From contig NZ_JABEMC010000004.1 of NCBI RefSeq assembly GCF_013004595.1, positions 1 through 64,000 of the forward strand: a DNA stretch of 64,000 nt. The letters run 5' to 3'. The notes beneath the pieces were generated by a model. The model had not been told where the DNA came from and ran no database searches. It saw only the letters and a list, made by a program, of their open reading frames with translations. Positions 17,743-31,852 of the stretch are shown in pieces. The DNA is from Brevibacterium luteolum (GTDB lineage Bacteria; Actinomycetota; Actinomycetes; Actinomycetales; Brevibacteriaceae). Position numbers and translations under genes: made by a program. Numbering within the stretch: position 1 is the stretch's first letter; every line of letters begins with the position of its first letter.

Positions 17743-19209
17743 TCAGCCGGTGCGGCGCAGCAGTGCCAGGAACATCCCGTCAGTGCCGTGCACGTGCGGC
17801 CACAGCTGCACGGCCTGCCCGGTGCCGATCGGCGCCGAGGCGAACTGGGCGGCCTCCTGGCCGGTGACGTCTGCGAGGATCGCCGGCGCGTCAAGCACCT
17901 CGACGTCCGTGCCCGAGGCGGTGAGCACCTCGGTGACGATGTCGATCGTCTCCCCGTGGTGGGGCGAGCAGGTGGTGTAGGCCACGACTCCCCCGGGTGC
18001 GGTGAGCTCGATCGCCCGGGTCAGCAGTTCGCGCTGGATGGGCTGCAGTGCCTCGACGTCCTCAGGTTTGCGCCGCCAGCGGGCTTCGGGTCGGCGGCGC
18101 AGCGCGCCGAGGCCGGTGCAGGGAACGTCGGCGAGCACGCGGGTGTAGCGGCCGAGGTGCTCGTCTGTCAGGCTGCGGCCGTCGGTGTTGAGGACGGTGA
18201 CGTCTGCGTCGATGGCGCGTACGGAGTCGCGGACGAGTTCGGCGCGGTGTGCGGAGACGTCGCAGGCGACGACTGGTGTTCCGGTGGCAGCGGCGTCTGC
18301 TGCCAGGATGGCAGTCTTGCCGCCGGGCCCGGCGCACAGGTCGAGGACCGGGCCGTCAGGTGCCGGGGCTGCGGTCAGGCCGAGGACTACGAGCTGGGAG
18401 CCTTCGTCCTGGACGCGGGCCTGTCCTGCCTGCACCTCAGGAAGTGCGTAGGGGTCTCCGGAGGACAGTTCGACGCCGAGCGGGGACAGCGCGGTGGGCT
18501 TTCCGCAGTCGGCGGCGATCGCCTCCCGGTCGGCCAGGCCGGGCAGGGCTGTCAGGCACACGCGGGCGGGCACATTGTCGGCTGCGAGCAGTGCGGTGAG
18601 TTCGCCGGCATCGCGCCCGTGGGCGGTGAGCGATCGGCGCAGTGCAGTGACGATCCAGGCCGGGTGCGCGTAGGTCAGCCCGATCTGCTCGTCGTCGCTG
18701 GCGCCTCTGGTGACGAGGTCGAGCCACTCGATGCGGGTGCGTTCGCTGATGCGGCGCATGACGGCGTTGACGAAGCCTGCGGCCTTCATGTGCTTGGTCG
18801 CCCGCATGAGACCGACGGCTTCGTTGACGGCGGCGTGGGCGGCGGTGTTCATGTCGAGCAGCTGGTGGGCACCCAGCCGCAGGGCATTGCGGGCGGGCGT
18901 GTCGAGCTTGCTGACCGGCCGGCCGGCGGCGTGGGCGATGATCGCATCGTAAAGACCGCGGCCGCGCAGGGTGCCGTAGGTCAGTTCGGTTGCCAGCCCG
19001 GCGTCGGCGGTGCTCAGCCCGGCACGGCTGAGCCGTGGGGGCAGCAGCAGGTTGGCGTAGGCGTCGTCATCGTCGACGCCGATGAGAACGTCGAAGGCGA
19101 TGCGCCTACCGGGGTTGACGCGGGTGCGGCCGTGGCTGGCACGGCGGCGTTTGACGCCGGGGCCGAGTTTGCCGGGAGCGGGTTTGCGGTCTCCGCTGGA
19201 CTCAGGCAT
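17743..19209 (-). CDS. rsmB: 16S rRNA m5C967 methyltransferase
   Basis: 488-residue RNA cytosine-C5 methyltransferase. An N-terminal NusB-like RNA-binding domain (about residues 35-170) precedes a Rossmann methyltransferase domain with SAM motif [15 protein letters not shown], catalytic motif [17 protein letters not shown] and motif [12 protein letters not shown]; both catalytic cysteines are present. A basic N-terminal extension of about 30 residues ([17 protein letters not shown]) is visible. The start overlaps the end of fmt by eight bases. Confidence 0.95.
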   Translation of the reverse strand: MPESSGDRKPAPGKLGPGVKRRRASHGRTRVNPGRRIAFDVLIGVDDDDAYANLLLPPRLSRAGLSTADAGLATELTYGTLRGRGLYDAIIAHAAGRPVSKLDTPARNALRLGAHQLLDMNTAAHAAVNEAVGLMRATKHMKAAGFVNAVMRRISERTRIEWLDLVTRGASDDEQIGLTYAHPAWIVTALRRSLTAHGRDAGELTALLAADNVPARVCLTALPGLADREAIAADCGKPTALSPLGVELSSGDPYALPEVQAGQARVQDEGSQLVVLGLTAAPAPDGPVLDLCAGPGGKTAILAADAAATGTPVVACDVSAHRAELVRDSVRAIDADVTVLNTDGRSLTDEHLGRYTRVLADVPCTGLGALRRRPEARWRRKPEDVEALQPIQRELLTRAIELTAPGGVVAYTTCSPHHGETIDIVTEVLTASGTDVEVLDAPAILADVTGQEAAQFASAPIGTGQAVQLWPHVHGTDGMFLALLRRTG

Positions 19210-20146
19210 CGCCGGGCTCCTCGCTGATGTCGAAGGCGGCCTGGCCGCGGCCGCGCAGGAAGTCGGCGGCGTCCATCATCGCCTTGCCGAAGGGCTGGAT
19301 GCGTTCGACAGCGACGGCACCGTCGCTGGTGCCGATGAGCACAGTGCCGTCAGCGGCGGCTGCGAGCCGGCCGGGCTGCTGCCAGGCGGCGCTGCTGAGG
19401 TCATCGGCGGCGGTGATGCCGGAGAGCTTGGTGCGCTTGCCGTCCATGAGCGCCCATGGGCCCGGTGCTGGGGCGACGCCGTTGGCGCGGGCGACGAGTT
19501 CGGCGGTGGTGGCGGTGAAGGGCAGTTCGGCTTCGTCGGGGGTGATCTTCTCAGCGTGGCTGGTCTCACCGTGCTGTGGGGTGAGTTCGGCGCTGCCGTC
19601 TGCGAGCTGATCGAAGGCGGTGACGAGCAGCTCCGCCCCGGTGCGGGCGTAGGAGTCGAGGACCTCTCCGGCCGGTGCCGAGGGCAGGTCGAGTTCCTGC
19701 TGGGCGAGGACCGGTCCGGTGTCCATGCCGGTGTCGATGCGGAAGACAGTGACTCCTGAGGTCGTCTGTCCGGCCATGAGCGCCCGCTGGACCGGTGCTG
19801 CCCCGCGCCACTGGGGCAGCAGGGAGAAGTGCAGGTTGTACCAGCCGTGCTCACTGATCGACAGGGCACGAGGTCCGGCGATCGCACCGAAGGCGACGAC
19901 GGCGACGACATCGGGGCCGAGGGCTTCGAGTTCGTCGAGGATCTCCCCGCGCAGCCGGGCGGCCTCGAGCACCGGGATGCCGGCGGCAAGGGCGCGCTCC
20001 TTCACCGGGCTCGAGGTCGGCACGCGCTTGCGGCCGACCGGGGCATCGGGGCGGGTGAGCACGGCGATGACCTCATGGTCGGATTCAAGCAGCGCCTCGA
20101 GAGCGGGCACGGCGACGGCGGGGGTTCCTGCGAAGACGATTCTCAC
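19202..20146 (-). CDS. fmt: Methionyl-tRNA formyltransferase
   Basis: 314-residue enzyme formylating initiator Met-tRNA from 10-formyl-THF. The formyl-transferase core shows NLHFSLLPQWRGAAPVQRA with the catalytic His/Asn region and the IDTGMDTGPVL segment with the catalytic Asp. The C-terminal OB-like tRNA-binding domain runs from about residue 210. ATG start; 30 bases downstream of priA. Confidence 0.96.
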   Translation of the reverse strand: MRIVFAGTPAVAVPALEALLESDHEVIAVLTRPDAPVGRKRVPTSSPVKERALAAGIPVLEAARLRGEILDELEALGPDVVAVVAFGAIAGPRALSISEHGWYNLHFSLLPQWRGAAPVQRALMAGQTTSGVTVFRIDTGMDTGPVLAQQELDLPSAPAGEVLDSYARTGAELLVTAFDQLADGSAELTPQHGETSHAEKITPDEAELPFTATTAELVARANGVAPAPGPWALMDGKRTKLSGITAADDLSSAAWQQPGRLAAAADGTVLIGTSDGAVAVERIQPFGKAMMDAADFLRGRGQAAFDISEEPGDA

Positions 20147-20176
20147 CCCGCCAGTCTAACGACCGGGCCGGCCGGT

Positions 20177-22255
20177 TCAGAGCACGTCGGGATCGTCGAC
20201 CCGGGCGAAGACGGACTCCTCATGCCGCATGGACCGGGCGGCGACCTCGGCGGCGATGCGCCGGGTGACAGCAGGACCGGAGGCGATCGTCGTGCCGATG
20301 ATGCGCTCATACGGCTCGTCGTGGGCATAGATGTCCCACACCTCCCCTACCTCGGAGGCCGCAGCGACCACCTCGGCGACGGCGGACCGGTCGCCGCGCA
20401 GGCCGATGGTGCGCACGGCCGGCGGGAAGCGCAACTCGCTGCGCGCCTGGTACTGCTCATCGGCCCAGGCGACGGGTGCGGAGGCGGAGATGACCTGCCG
20501 AATCGAGGGGTCGTCGTCCATGAGCAGGATGCGCCCGCCGTGCTGCCAGCCGCGCACCAGACAGGCGGCCCGCATGCGGCGAGCAATGGCGCGGTCGGTG
20601 GCCTGCAGACCGGGGCCTGGCCACAGCGAGTCGAGCAGCAGGGCCAGGGCGTAGCCGTTGTCTGCATACGGTTCGGCGCCTGTGGTGGCGACGATGATGC
20701 TCGGTTCGTCTGGGACCCGGTCGATGATGTGGCTGCCGCCCGAGCGGATGACCTTGGTGCCGGGGAAGGCGCGGCCGAGTTCTTCAAAGGTGCGCTCGAT
20801 GCCGGCGACGACCGACCGGATGGCGTTGCTGGAGCACTGCGGGCAGGTGAAGGTCTCAGCGCGGAAGCCGCAAGCGCGGCAGGCGAACGGACCGGTCTGG
20901 GAGGCGGCTTCAAGTTTGCCGGCGCACTGCGGGCATTCGATGACGCTGCGGCAGCCAGCACAGGCCACGACCGGCAGGTAGCCGGCACGCGGGACCTGCA
21001 CGAGGACAGGTCCGATGGCCGGGGATTCCGTCGTCCGCCCGATCGCTGCCTGGGTGAGGCGGAAGCCGAGTTCGGGCAGCCGCTGATGCTGGTGCGGCGG
21101 CAGGTCGTCGGGTGGCAGCTGGCAGATCGGGGCCTGTTGGCGATGAACCGGTCCCGGATAGGTGATCTCACCGAACCAGCCGATGCGCACGAGCCGCTGG
21201 ATCTCGACGGTGCGGTTGTAGTCAAGGAACAGGGCTGCACTGCCGGTCTGCTGGATGCGGGTGAGCAGCACCTGGCGGGCGTGCGGGTAGGGGGCGTGCT
21301 GGTCGAGGTAGTTCTCGTCGCCGTCGTCGAGGCAGATGACGAGGCCGATGTCGGATGTCGGGGCGAAGGCGGCGGCGCGGGTGCCGATGATGAGCCGGCC
21401 TGCCCCGTGCAGGGCGCGCACCCAGGCTGACCAGCGGGCGGACTGGCCCTGGTCGGCTGATAGGCGGATGGCCAGCGGCTTGAGGTCGCCGAGGGCGGCG
21501 TCGAGGGCTGAGAGTTCGCGGTGATCGGGTACGAGCCACAGCACCGATCGGCCGGTGCGCAGCACGCGGGCGGCTGCGCGCAGTCCGTAGTGGATCCAGC
21601 CGGTGCCCGGCATGCTTCCTGGCAACAGCGCCATGGCTGCGCGCGGGCCGGCAGGTGGGCGTCCGGTGTCGGTGGCCTCGGACGGTGTATCGCCGATCCA
21701 GGTGTCGAGGGCGGTGAGGTAGTCGGTGAAGTCCGCTGGCTCATCGGTGTGGGCGCTGATCTCATCGCAGATCTGCTGCCGTTCGACTTCGCCCAAGGGT
21801 TCGGGTTCTGCTGCACGGGCGCGCTTCTCAGCCGTCGCGTGCCGGGGCGGGATCGCCAGGCGCAGGACATCGGGCAGGGTGCCGGCATAGCGGGAGGCGA
21901 TCTCCTCGCACAGGGCCCGCAGCCCGGGGGTGAGGACGACGAGGTCGGAGACGACGCGTTCGATGGCGGTGAGTTCGCCGACGTGTTCGGTGCTGTCCTT
22001 GCGGGCGACGACGAATCCGGAGATGAGCCGTCCGGCGAAGCGGACCCGCACGCGCACTCCGGGCTGTGCGTCAGCGGCGAGGCTTTCGGTGACGGCGTAA
22101 TCGAAAGGGCGGGCCAGGTGCGGCAGCTGGGTTTCGACCAGCACCTCGGCGACCGGAAGGTGCGCGGCAGGCGTCTTGCCGCCGCGCACCCTGATGCCGG
22201 TGTCGAGGCCGTCGTCATCGCCGTCGTCGGCGATGAGCCGCGGCTGCTGGCTCAT
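20177..22255 (-). CDS. priA: Primosomal protein N' (PriA), helicase motifs degenerate
   Basis: 692-residue PriA homologue. The N-terminal 3'-DNA-binding domain (VLVETQLPHLARPFDYAV, then FAGRLISGFVV) and the zinc-binding insertion with cysteine pairs CAGC, CPQC, CRAC and CPQC are intact. The helicase Walker A (GxTGSGKT in active PriA) is replaced by PGSMPGTGW and the DEAH-type motif by CLDDGDENY, so ATP-driven unwinding is unlikely. Loss of helicase motifs is a known trait of actinobacterial PriA and suggests a loader or structural role in replication restart. Confidence 0.92.
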   Translation of the reverse strand: MSQQPRLIADDGDDDGLDTGIRVRGGKTPAAHLPVAEVLVETQLPHLARPFDYAVTESLAADAQPGVRVRVRFAGRLISGFVVARKDSTEHVGELTAIERVVSDLVVLTPGLRALCEEIASRYAGTLPDVLRLAIPPRHATAEKRARAAEPEPLGEVERQQICDEISAHTDEPADFTDYLTALDTWIGDTPSEATDTGRPPAGPRAAMALLPGSMPGTGWIHYGLRAAARVLRTGRSVLWLVPDHRELSALDAALGDLKPLAIRLSADQGQSARWSAWVRALHGAGRLIIGTRAAAFAPTSDIGLVICLDDGDENYLDQHAPYPHARQVLLTRIQQTGSAALFLDYNRTVEIQRLVRIGWFGEITYPGPVHRQQAPICQLPPDDLPPHQHQRLPELGFRLTQAAIGRTTESPAIGPVLVQVPRAGYLPVVACAGCRSVIECPQCAGKLEAASQTGPFACRACGFRAETFTCPQCSSNAIRSVVAGIERTFEELGRAFPGTKVIRSGGSHIIDRVPDEPSIIVATTGAEPYADNGYALALLLDSLWPGPGLQATDRAIARRMRAACLVRGWQHGGRILLMDDDPSIRQVISASAPVAWADEQYQARSELRFPPAVRTIGLRGDRSAVAEVVAAASEVGEVWDIYAHDEPYERIIGTTIASGPAVTRRIAAEVAARSMRHEESVFARVDDPDVL

Positions 22256-22276
22256 GTGTCTGCTCCCCTGACCGGG

Positions 22277-23476
22277 TCAGGAGCACAGGCGGCGCAGGTC
22301 CTCGGCGCGATCCGTGCGCTCCCACGTGAAGTTCTCAACGGTGCGCCCGAAGTGACCGTGGGTGGCGGTCTCGGTGTAGATCGGGCGCTTGAGGTCGAGG
22401 CTCTTGATGATCATCGACGGGCGCAGGTCGAAGACCTCGCGGATGGCCGCTTCGATGCGGGCCGGGTCGACGGTTTCGGTGCCGAAGGTCTCGACGTAGA
22501 GGCCGACCGGGCGGGCGGAGCCGATCGCGTAGGCGACCTGCACTTCGCAGCGGCGGGCCAGGCCGGCGGCGACGACGTTCTTGGCCACCCAGCGCATCGC
22601 ATAGGCACCGGAGCGGTCGACCTTCGAGGGGTCCTTGCCGGAGAACGCTCCGCCGCCGTGGCGGGCGAAGCCGCCGTAGGTGTCGACGATGATCTTGCGG
22701 CCGGTCAGTCCGGCGTCGCCCATCGGGCCGCCGACAACGAACGGGCCGGCGGGGTTGATGTAGAACTTCGTGGCGGCGGTGTCGAGGCTGAAGTCGGCGA
22801 GCACCGGTTCGATGACCTCGCGCTTGACGTCGGCTTCGAGCTGGTGCTGGCCGATCGCGGCATCGTGCTGGGTGGAGACGACAAGTGCCTCGACGGTGCA
22901 GGCGGTGTCGCCGTCGTAGCCGATCGTCACCTGGGTCTTGCCGTCGGGCCGCAGGTAGTCCAGCCGGCCGGACTTGCGCACCCGGCTCAGCTGTTCGCTC
23001 AGCCGGTGCGCCAGGTGGATCGGCAGGGGCATGAGCACGTCGGTGGAATCATCGGCGTAGCCGAACATGAGCCCCTGGTCGCCGGCGCCGAGCAGCGAGT
23101 CGGCATCTTCGACCTCGCCGCCGGTGCGGTGTTCAAGGGAGGTGGTGACAGCATCGGCGATGTTCTGCGACTGCGCGCCGATCGAGACGGACACGCCGCA
23201 GGAGTGGCCGTCGAAGCCCTTTTCGGAGGAGTCGTAGCCGATGCCGGTGATGATTCTGCGAGCGATGCCGGCGACATCGGCGTAGCCGTCTGTCGAGACT
23301 TCACCGGCGACGTGGACGAGGCCGGTGGTGACCATCGTCTCGACGGCGACGCGGGCGTTGGGGTCCTGGCTCAGCAGTTCGTCGAGGACGCCGTCGCTGA
23401 TCTGGTCGCAGATCTTGTCGGGGTGTCCTTCGGTGACGGACTCTGAGGTGAATTGGCGAAGATGTTGTGTGCTCAC
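22277..23476 (-). CDS. metK: S-adenosylmethionine synthetase
   Basis: 399-residue enzyme making SAM from methionine and ATP. Recognised by [20 protein letters not shown] at the N-terminus, the [12 protein letters not shown] hexapeptide signature, and the [16 protein letters not shown] loop carrying catalytic lysines. GTG start. The gene lies between coaBC (nine bases upstream) and priA. Confidence 0.97.
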   Translation of the reverse strand: MSTQHLRQFTSESVTEGHPDKICDQISDGVLDELLSQDPNARVAVETMVTTGLVHVAGEVSTDGYADVAGIARRIITGIGYDSSEKGFDGHSCGVSVSIGAQSQNIADAVTTSLEHRTGGEVEDADSLLGAGDQGLMFGYADDSTDVLMPLPIHLAHRLSEQLSRVRKSGRLDYLRPDGKTQVTIGYDGDTACTVEALVVSTQHDAAIGQHQLEADVKREVIEPVLADFSLDTAATKFYINPAGPFVVGGPMGDAGLTGRKIIVDTYGGFARHGGGAFSGKDPSKVDRSGAYAMRWVAKNVVAAGLARRCEVQVAYAIGSARPVGLYVETFGTETVDPARIEAAIREVFDLRPSMIIKSLDLKRPIYTETATHGHFGRTVENFTWERTDRAEDLRRLCS

Positions 23477-23485
23477 CCGGCCATC

Positions 23486-24757
23486 CTATCGATTCGCACG
23501 GACAGCGACAGCGGCCATGACTTCCTGCGACACATTCTCCTTCGACCCGGCCGTGCGCAGCACCTCGCGCACACCGGCACTCTCACCAGCGGTTCCACCC
23601 TCGGAGGCGTCAGCATCAATGCGTTCGTAGACGACGAGGCTGTTGTCATCGCGGTCGAAGGCCTGGCCGGCGGAGACGTCGTTGAGCACGAGCATGTCGC
23701 AGCCCTTGCGCAGCAGCTTCTGCTGGGCGAGCTGTTCGGCACTGGCGTCCGGGGAGCCGGTCTCGGCGGCGAATCCGATGATCGTCTGACCCTCGGCGCG
23801 GGTGTCGACGAGACCGGCGAGGATGTCGGGGTTCTGCACGAGTTCGATCGTCAGTCCGGAGTCCCCGGATTTCTTCATCTTGTGCGCGGCGGTCTCAGCC
23901 GGCCGGTAGTCGGCAACGGCAGCGCACATCATGATGATGTCAGCATCGGGCTGGGCGGCTTGGGCGGCGTCCTGCAGCTCGGCGGTCGTCTCGATGCCGG
24001 TGACGGTGATCCGGTCGCTGAGGTTCTCCAGCAGCCGATCGTCGACGTTGGCGGCGATGAGGGTGACATCGGCACCGAGTGCTGCTGCGGCGCGGGCCAG
24101 GGCGATGCCCTGTTTGCCTGAGGACCGGTTGCCGAGGAAGCGCACCGGGTCGAGCGGCTCGCGGGTGCCGCCGGCGGTGATGAGCACGCGCCGGCCGGCA
24201 AGTGCCGCCTCGGTCTCCGTTCCCGAGGTGCGGGTCCGGTGGACGTCGAGGGCTGCGGTGACGATGTCCTCGGGTTCGGGCAGCCGTCCGGGACCGGAGT
24301 CGGCTCCGGTGAGCCGGCCGCTGGCCGGTTCGATGACATGGATGCCGCGTTTGCGCAGCACTGTGACGTTGTCCACGGTGGCGGGATTGAGCCACATCTC
24401 GGTGTGCATCGCAGGTGCGAGCACCACCGGTGCGGTGGTGGAGATGACGGTGGCGGTCAGCAGGTCATCGGCGCGTCCGGCGCGCAGCCGGGCGATGAGG
24501 TCGGCAGTCGCCGGGGCGATGAGCACGAGATCGGCGTGCTGGCCGATGCGGATGTGCTCGACTTCGTCGATGCGTTCGAACACGCTCGTCTGCACCGGCT
24601 GGCCGCTCAGGGCCTCCCAGGTGGCAGCGCCGACGAAGGTGAGCGCCGAGGCAGTGGGCACGACCTTGACGGTGTGCCCGAGTTCTCGCAGGGCGCGGAC
24701 GACATGACAGGCCTTGTAGGCCGCGATGCCGCCGCTGACCCCTACGACGATGTTCAC
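23486..24757 (-). CDS. coaBC: Bifunctional phosphopantothenoylcysteine decarboxylase/synthetase
   Basis: 423-residue CoA biosynthesis enzyme. The N-terminal flavodoxin-like CoaC domain (residues 1-185) has [10 protein letters not shown], the catalytic His region and the PAMHTEMW active-site segment. The C-terminal CoaB domain (about 190-423) has [18 protein letters not shown], the dimer/CTP region and [23 protein letters not shown] start overlapping the rpoZ stop (GTGA), the conserved rpoZ-coaBC-metK arrangement. Confidence 0.96.
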   Translation of the reverse strand: MNIVVGVSGGIAAYKACHVVRALRELGHTVKVVPTASALTFVGAATWEALSGQPVQTSVFERIDEVEHIRIGQHADLVLIAPATADLIARLRAGRADDLLTATVISTTAPVVLAPAMHTEMWLNPATVDNVTVLRKRGIHVIEPASGRLTGADSGPGRLPEPEDIVTAALDVHRTRTSGTETEAALAGRRVLITAGGTREPLDPVRFLGNRSSGKQGIALARAAAALGADVTLIAANVDDRLLENLSDRITVTGIETTAELQDAAQAAQPDADIIMMCAAVADYRPAETAAHKMKKSGDSGLTIELVQNPDILAGLVDTRAEGQTIIGFAAETGSPDASAEQLAQQKLLRKGCDMLVLNDVSAGQAFDRDDNSLVVYERIDADASEGGTAGESAGVREVLRTAGSKENVSQEVMAAVAVRANR

Positions 24758-25092
24758 TGCTCGGTGGGGGTGTCGAAGCTCAGGTCGATGTCGGCTTCAG
24801 CGGTCTCGAAGTCCTCGATGACCGGCGCGGCGAAGTCCTCTTCACGCGGCTCGCGGATGAGGATTTTGCCCTCGTTGACCTCGCGCAGGGCGATCGACAG
24901 CGGCTTCTCGTTCGGCTCCGGGGTCACCAGCGGGCCGACGTTCTCGAGCAGGCCTTCCTGGAGCTGCGCGTAGTAGGCATTGATCTGCCGGGCGCGGCGA
25001 GCCGATTCGATGACGAGTTCGTACTTCGAATCCGTCACCGCCAGCAGGTCGTCGATCGGCGGATTGGTGATACCTTTCGGTTCAGCGGACAC
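24754..25092 (-). CDS. rpoZ: RNA polymerase omega subunit
   Basis: 112-residue omega subunit that chaperones the beta-prime subunit. Contains the family core [31 protein letters not shown] and a later [10 protein letters not shown] segment. The last 25 residues are acidic. Ten bases after gmk. Confidence 0.94.
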   Translation of the reverse strand: MSAEPKGITNPPIDDLLAVTDSKYELVIESARRARQINAYYAQLQEGLLENVGPLVTPEPNEKPLSIALREVNEGKILIREPREEDFAAPVIEDFETAEADIDLSFDTPTEQ

Positions 25093-25102
25093 TCAAACTC
25101 CA

Positions 25103-25678
25103 TCAGTTGTCGGGGGTGTTGTCGATTGACAACCCCATCAATGTTACTAGTTCCTCGGCGGCTTCTGAAATGTCGTGGTTGATGACGGTGTGGTCGAACT
25201 CGGTCTCAGCGGCGAGTTCTTCCTTCGCAGTCTCCAGCCGGCGGGCCTGTTCCTCTTCGGATTCGGTGCCGCGGCCGATGAGCCGGCGGACGAGCTCATC
25301 CCAACTCGGTGGGCCGAGGAACACGAACCTCGCCTCGGGCATCGTCTCCTTGACCTGGCGGGCGCCCTGCAGGTCGATCTCCAGCAGCGGATGCGAACCG
25401 GCTTCGAGCGCTTCGCGCACCGGTTTCGCGGGCGTGCCGTAGCGGTACCGGCCGTGCACGGTTGCGTATTCGAGGAGTTCACCGTCGTCGATCATCCGAT
25501 CGAATTCCTCTTCGGTCACGAAGTAGTAGTCGACGCCGTCGCGTTCGCCCTCACGCGGTGGGCGCGTGGTGGCGGATACGGAGAACCAGATCTGTGGGAA
25601 GTTTCTGCGGATGTGTGCGCCGACGGTGCCTTTGCCGACGGCGGTCGGTCCTGCCAGAACAGTCAGTCGTTGTGTCAC
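25103..25678 (-). CDS. gmk: Guanylate kinase
   Basis: 191-residue enzyme phosphorylating GMP to GDP. P-loop [10 protein letters not shown] at about residues 10-19, GMP-binding [17 protein letters not shown], and the [12 protein letters not shown] lid region. The GTG start overlaps the mihF stop by four bases. Confidence 0.95.
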   Translation of the reverse strand: MTQRLTVLAGPTAVGKGTVGAHIRRNFPQIWFSVSATTRPPREGERDGVDYYFVTEEEFDRMIDDGELLEYATVHGRYRYGTPAKPVREALEAGSHPLLEIDLQGARQVKETMPEARFVFLGPPSWDELVRRLIGRGTESEEEQARRLETAKEELAAETEFDHTVINHDISEAAEELVTLMGLSIDNTPDN

Positions 25679-25992
25679 GCGGTTTCGAATCTCTCCAGGA
25701 GTGCGGCCTTCTGGTGCACACCGAGGCCTTTGAGTCGCCGGGATTCGGCGATGCCGATCTGCTCCATGAGCACTGAGGCGCGGCGTTTTCCGACGCCGGG
25801 CATGGAGCGCAGCAGGTCATGAACCTTCATCTTGCTCAGTGCTTCGTCGTCTGCTGCTTCCTTCAGGACTGTCGACAGGGATTTCTCACCGCACTTCAGT
25901 GCGGCCTTGGCATCTGCCCGAGCCTGCCTGGCCTTGAACGCTTTGTCGAGTGCTGCAGAACGCTGTTCGGGTGTCAGGGGTTGGAGAGCCAC
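25675..25992 (-). CDS. mihF: Integration host factor, actinobacterial type
   Basis: 105-residue nucleoid-associated protein unrelated to enteric IHF. The C-terminal helix-two-turn-helix region reads [20 protein letters not shown], followed by [18 protein letters not shown]. It binds and bends DNA and is essential in mycobacteria. Conserved position between pyrF and gmk. GTG start with AAGGAG five bases upstream. Confidence 0.94.
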   Translation of the reverse strand: MALQPLTPEQRSAALDKAFKARQARADAKAALKCGEKSLSTVLKEAADDEALSKMKVHDLLRSMPGVGKRRASVLMEQIGIAESRRLKGLGVHQKAALLERFETA

Positions 25993-26033
25993 GTCTACTC
26001 CTTAGTGGTCCAGTCCGCATCAGCAGATTTGTA

Positions 26034-26905
26034 TCAGTGTAGACCGTCTGCACCGGTGAGCGCACGGGTCGTTTCCCGGATGCGCTCCTGAAGCGCCGGA
26101 ATCGCCGGCCCTGCTGAGAGGATCGTGCGTCCGGCATTCACAATGACACGGCCGTCTGCGAACGCTGCTCCGAACACGGAGTGCAGATCCTCGACTCCCC
26201 CGCCCTGAGCGCCGTAGCCCGGTGCCAGGATCGGGTAGTCGCCTGCAGTCAGGTCGATGCCGAGGTCGCGGGCGGCAGTGCCGGTGGTCGCGCCGATGAC
26301 GACGCCGAGGCGTGGGGCACCGAGCTGTGCGTTGACGTCCCGGACGCCTGCGATCACCTCGGCGGCGACCGATGGGCCGCCGGAGGTGCGCGCATGCTGG
26401 ACGCTGGCCCCATCTGGATTCGAGGTCAGTGCGAGGACGAATGCGCCGGTGCCGTAGGTGCGTGCGCACTCGAAGGCCGGTTCGAGTGAGCCGAAGCCCA
26501 GGTACGGCGAGAGGGTCACGGCGTGGGCGTACAGCGGGGAGGCCGGGTTCATGTAGGCCTCGGCGTAGCCTGCCATTGTCGAGCCGATGTCTCCACGTTT
26601 GATGTCGAGGATCGTCGACAGCCCGGCATCGTGGGCAGCAGCGAGGACGTCTTCGAGGGCGGCGAGGCCGCGGGAGCCGTGGCGTTCGAAGAACGCCGCC
26701 TGCGGTTTGACCGTCCCGCACTCCCCTGCCGCCGCCTCGACGACGCGCAGCCCGAAGTCGCGCACCCCGGCTGCCGAATCCGGCAGCGACCAGTCGGCCA
26801 GCAGCCCGGCGTGTGGGTCGATGCCGACGCACAGCCGGGTCCGGTTGGCCTGCGGCCAGTCGCGTCCGTAGTCGCGCTCGGGCTGGGCGCCCGTGTCGTG
26901 TTGGC

Positions 26906-26909
<4 letters not shown>
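26034..26909 (-). CDS. pyrF: Orotidine 5'-phosphate decarboxylase (type 2)
   Basis: 291-residue enzyme converting OMP to UMP. It shows the actinobacterial long-form signature: [14 protein letters not shown] at the N-terminus, FKPQ-like [13 protein letters not shown], and catalytic [19 protein letters not shown] with the Lys-Asp pair. ATG overlaps the carB stop by four bases. Terminal gene of the pyr pathway part of the operon. Confidence 0.95.
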
Positions 26910-30170
<3,261 letters not shown>

Positions 30171-30178
<8 letters not shown>

Positions 30179-31361
30179 GTGCGTTGTCTCCTTCGCTGGT
30201 CTCGATGCTCGGGGTGACGGTGGCGGCGCCGTCGAGCAGTTCGATGAACCGGTCGAACAGGTCGCGGGCGTCGTGCGGCCCGGCAGCGGATTCGGGGTGG
30301 AACTGAACGGAGAACGCCGGCAGGTCGAGGCAGCGCAGGCCTTCGACGACGTCGTCGTTGAGTCCGATGTAGCTGACCTCCACTCGGCCGAGGTGCTCAC
30401 CGGCAGGCGCGGTGACGACCGCGCGCAGCGGGGCGTCGACGGCAAAGCCGTGATTCTGGGTGGTGATGTGGACCCGTCCGTTGGCGGTGTCGAGGACCGG
30501 CTGGTTCGAGCCGCGGTGGCCGAAGGGCAGCTTGTAGGTCTCGAAACCCAGTGCCCGGCCGAGCAGCTGGTTGCCGAAGCAGATGCCGAAGAACGGGATC
30601 TTGGCCTCCAGCACGCGGGCGAGCACGTCGACGGCGTTCGTCACGCTCGCCGGGTCGCCGGGCCCGTTGGAGAAGAACACGCCGTCGGGGTCCAGCTCGG
30701 TGAGTTGTTCGAAGGTGAAGTCGGCCGGCACGACGGTCGTCTCGATGCCGCGGGCGGCGAACTGGTCGAGAGTTGTCGTCTTGATGCCGAGGTCGTAGGC
30801 GACGACGCTGTGCTTCTTCTCCCCTTCAGCCGGGATCGTGTACGGCTGCTCGCAGGTGACTTCTGCGCTCAGGTTCGCCCCTGCCATCGGTTCGGCAGCG
30901 CGCACCTCGGCGAGCAGCTCTGCGTTCGGGCGCTGCGCCTCGGGACCGGAGAAGATCCCGGCGCGCATCGCGCCTTTGTCCCGCAGGTGGCGGGTGAGTG
31001 CGCGGGTGTCGATGTCGGTGATGCCGACGATGCCGCGGTCGGCCAGCCGGGCTTCGAGGTCGCCGGTGGCCCGCCAGTTCGACCGGCGGCGGGCGGCGTC
31101 GCGGACGACGTAGCCGGCGACCCAGATGTCGCGGGATTCGTCGTCTTCGTCGTTGACGCCGGTGTTGCCGATGTGCGGCATCGTCTGGATGACGATCTGG
31201 CGCCGGTACGACGGGTCGGTCAGGGTCTCCTGGTAGCCGGTCATCGAGGTGACGAACACGGCCTCGCCGGTGGTCGAGCCCTCAGCGCCGTAGGCGCGGC
31301 CGGTCAGTGTGCGGCCGTCGTCGAGGACGAGAACGGCAGGTGGGCGCTGGTGCAGGGTCAT
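30171..31361 (-). CDS. carA: Carbamoyl-phosphate synthase small subunit
   Basis: 396-residue glutamine amidotransferase feeding ammonia to CarB. The class I GATase triad is visible: Cys in [12 protein letters not shown], and His-Glu in [12 protein letters not shown]. The N-terminal small domain begins [22 protein letters not shown] overlaps the upstream bPH gene stop by four bases. Confidence 0.96.
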
Positions 31362-31852
31362 GAGTCCTCCCCGAGGAGCTGGCGGATGGAATTCAGTGTC
31401 GGTGTGCGGTCGGCTGCGTGCCGGGGGCGGAAGCCGGTGTCGACGAGGGTGTCGCCGAGCCGCCAGGTGATGATGATGAGCCCGTCGCGTTCGACGAATT
31501 TGCCGATCATCCCCGAGTCGGTGCGCACGGCTTCAAGGTCGGCGGTGGGGATGAGCATGTCGGGCACGCCGTCGCGGTCGAGGACGATGCCGGTGCCGCT
31601 GATGCCCAGTGAGGCGGTGGTGCGCACGCCGAGGTGGTGGACGGCGACGCGTTCGAGCGGTTCGGCGGCCAGGGTGGTCGCCACATAGGTGCCCGCGACC
31701 GGAGGTGAGCTGAGCTTAAGGTCGGCTGCCGGCGCCTCAGGAGCAGGGATGCCGGACTGCCGATGCTTCCGGGACCGCCAGCCCAGCCACATGAGAGCGA
31801 AGAACACGACGATGACGGCTGCGACGATGAGGGTCGGGATCAGGCGATCCAT
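31358..31852 (-). CDS. Membrane-anchored PH-like protein (Rv1382-type)
   Basis: 164-residue protein with one N-terminal membrane helix (about residues 5-24), a basic stop-transfer WRSRKHR, a linker, then a beta-rich PH-like domain from about residue 48 to the C-terminus. The place between pyrC and carA is conserved in actinobacteria (Rv1382 in M. tuberculosis); no function is established. The ATG at 31852 lies inside the end of pyrC (13-base overlap). The longer upstream open frame is a shadow of pyrC. Confidence 0.85.
   Translation of the reverse strand: MDRLIPTLIVAAVIVVFFALMWLGWRSRKHRQSGIPAPEAPAADLKLSSPPVAGTYVATTLAAEPLERVAVHHLGVRTTASLGISGTGIVLDRDGVPDMLIPTADLEAVRTDSGMIGKFVERDGLIIITWRLGDTLVDTGFRPRHAADRTPTLNSIRQLLGEDS

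Noticed and set aside
21521-23446. Long plus-strand open frame (641 codons) opposite priA and metK
   Set aside because: Gly/Asp/Val-rich low-complexity translation with no domain, typical of the antisense of high-GC genes; priA and metK are unmistakable on the minus strand.
30179-30445. Upstream extension of carB by 89 codons
   Set aside because: The residues lie inside carA, are Ser/Pro/Thr-rich and unlike CarB; the family start is at 30178.
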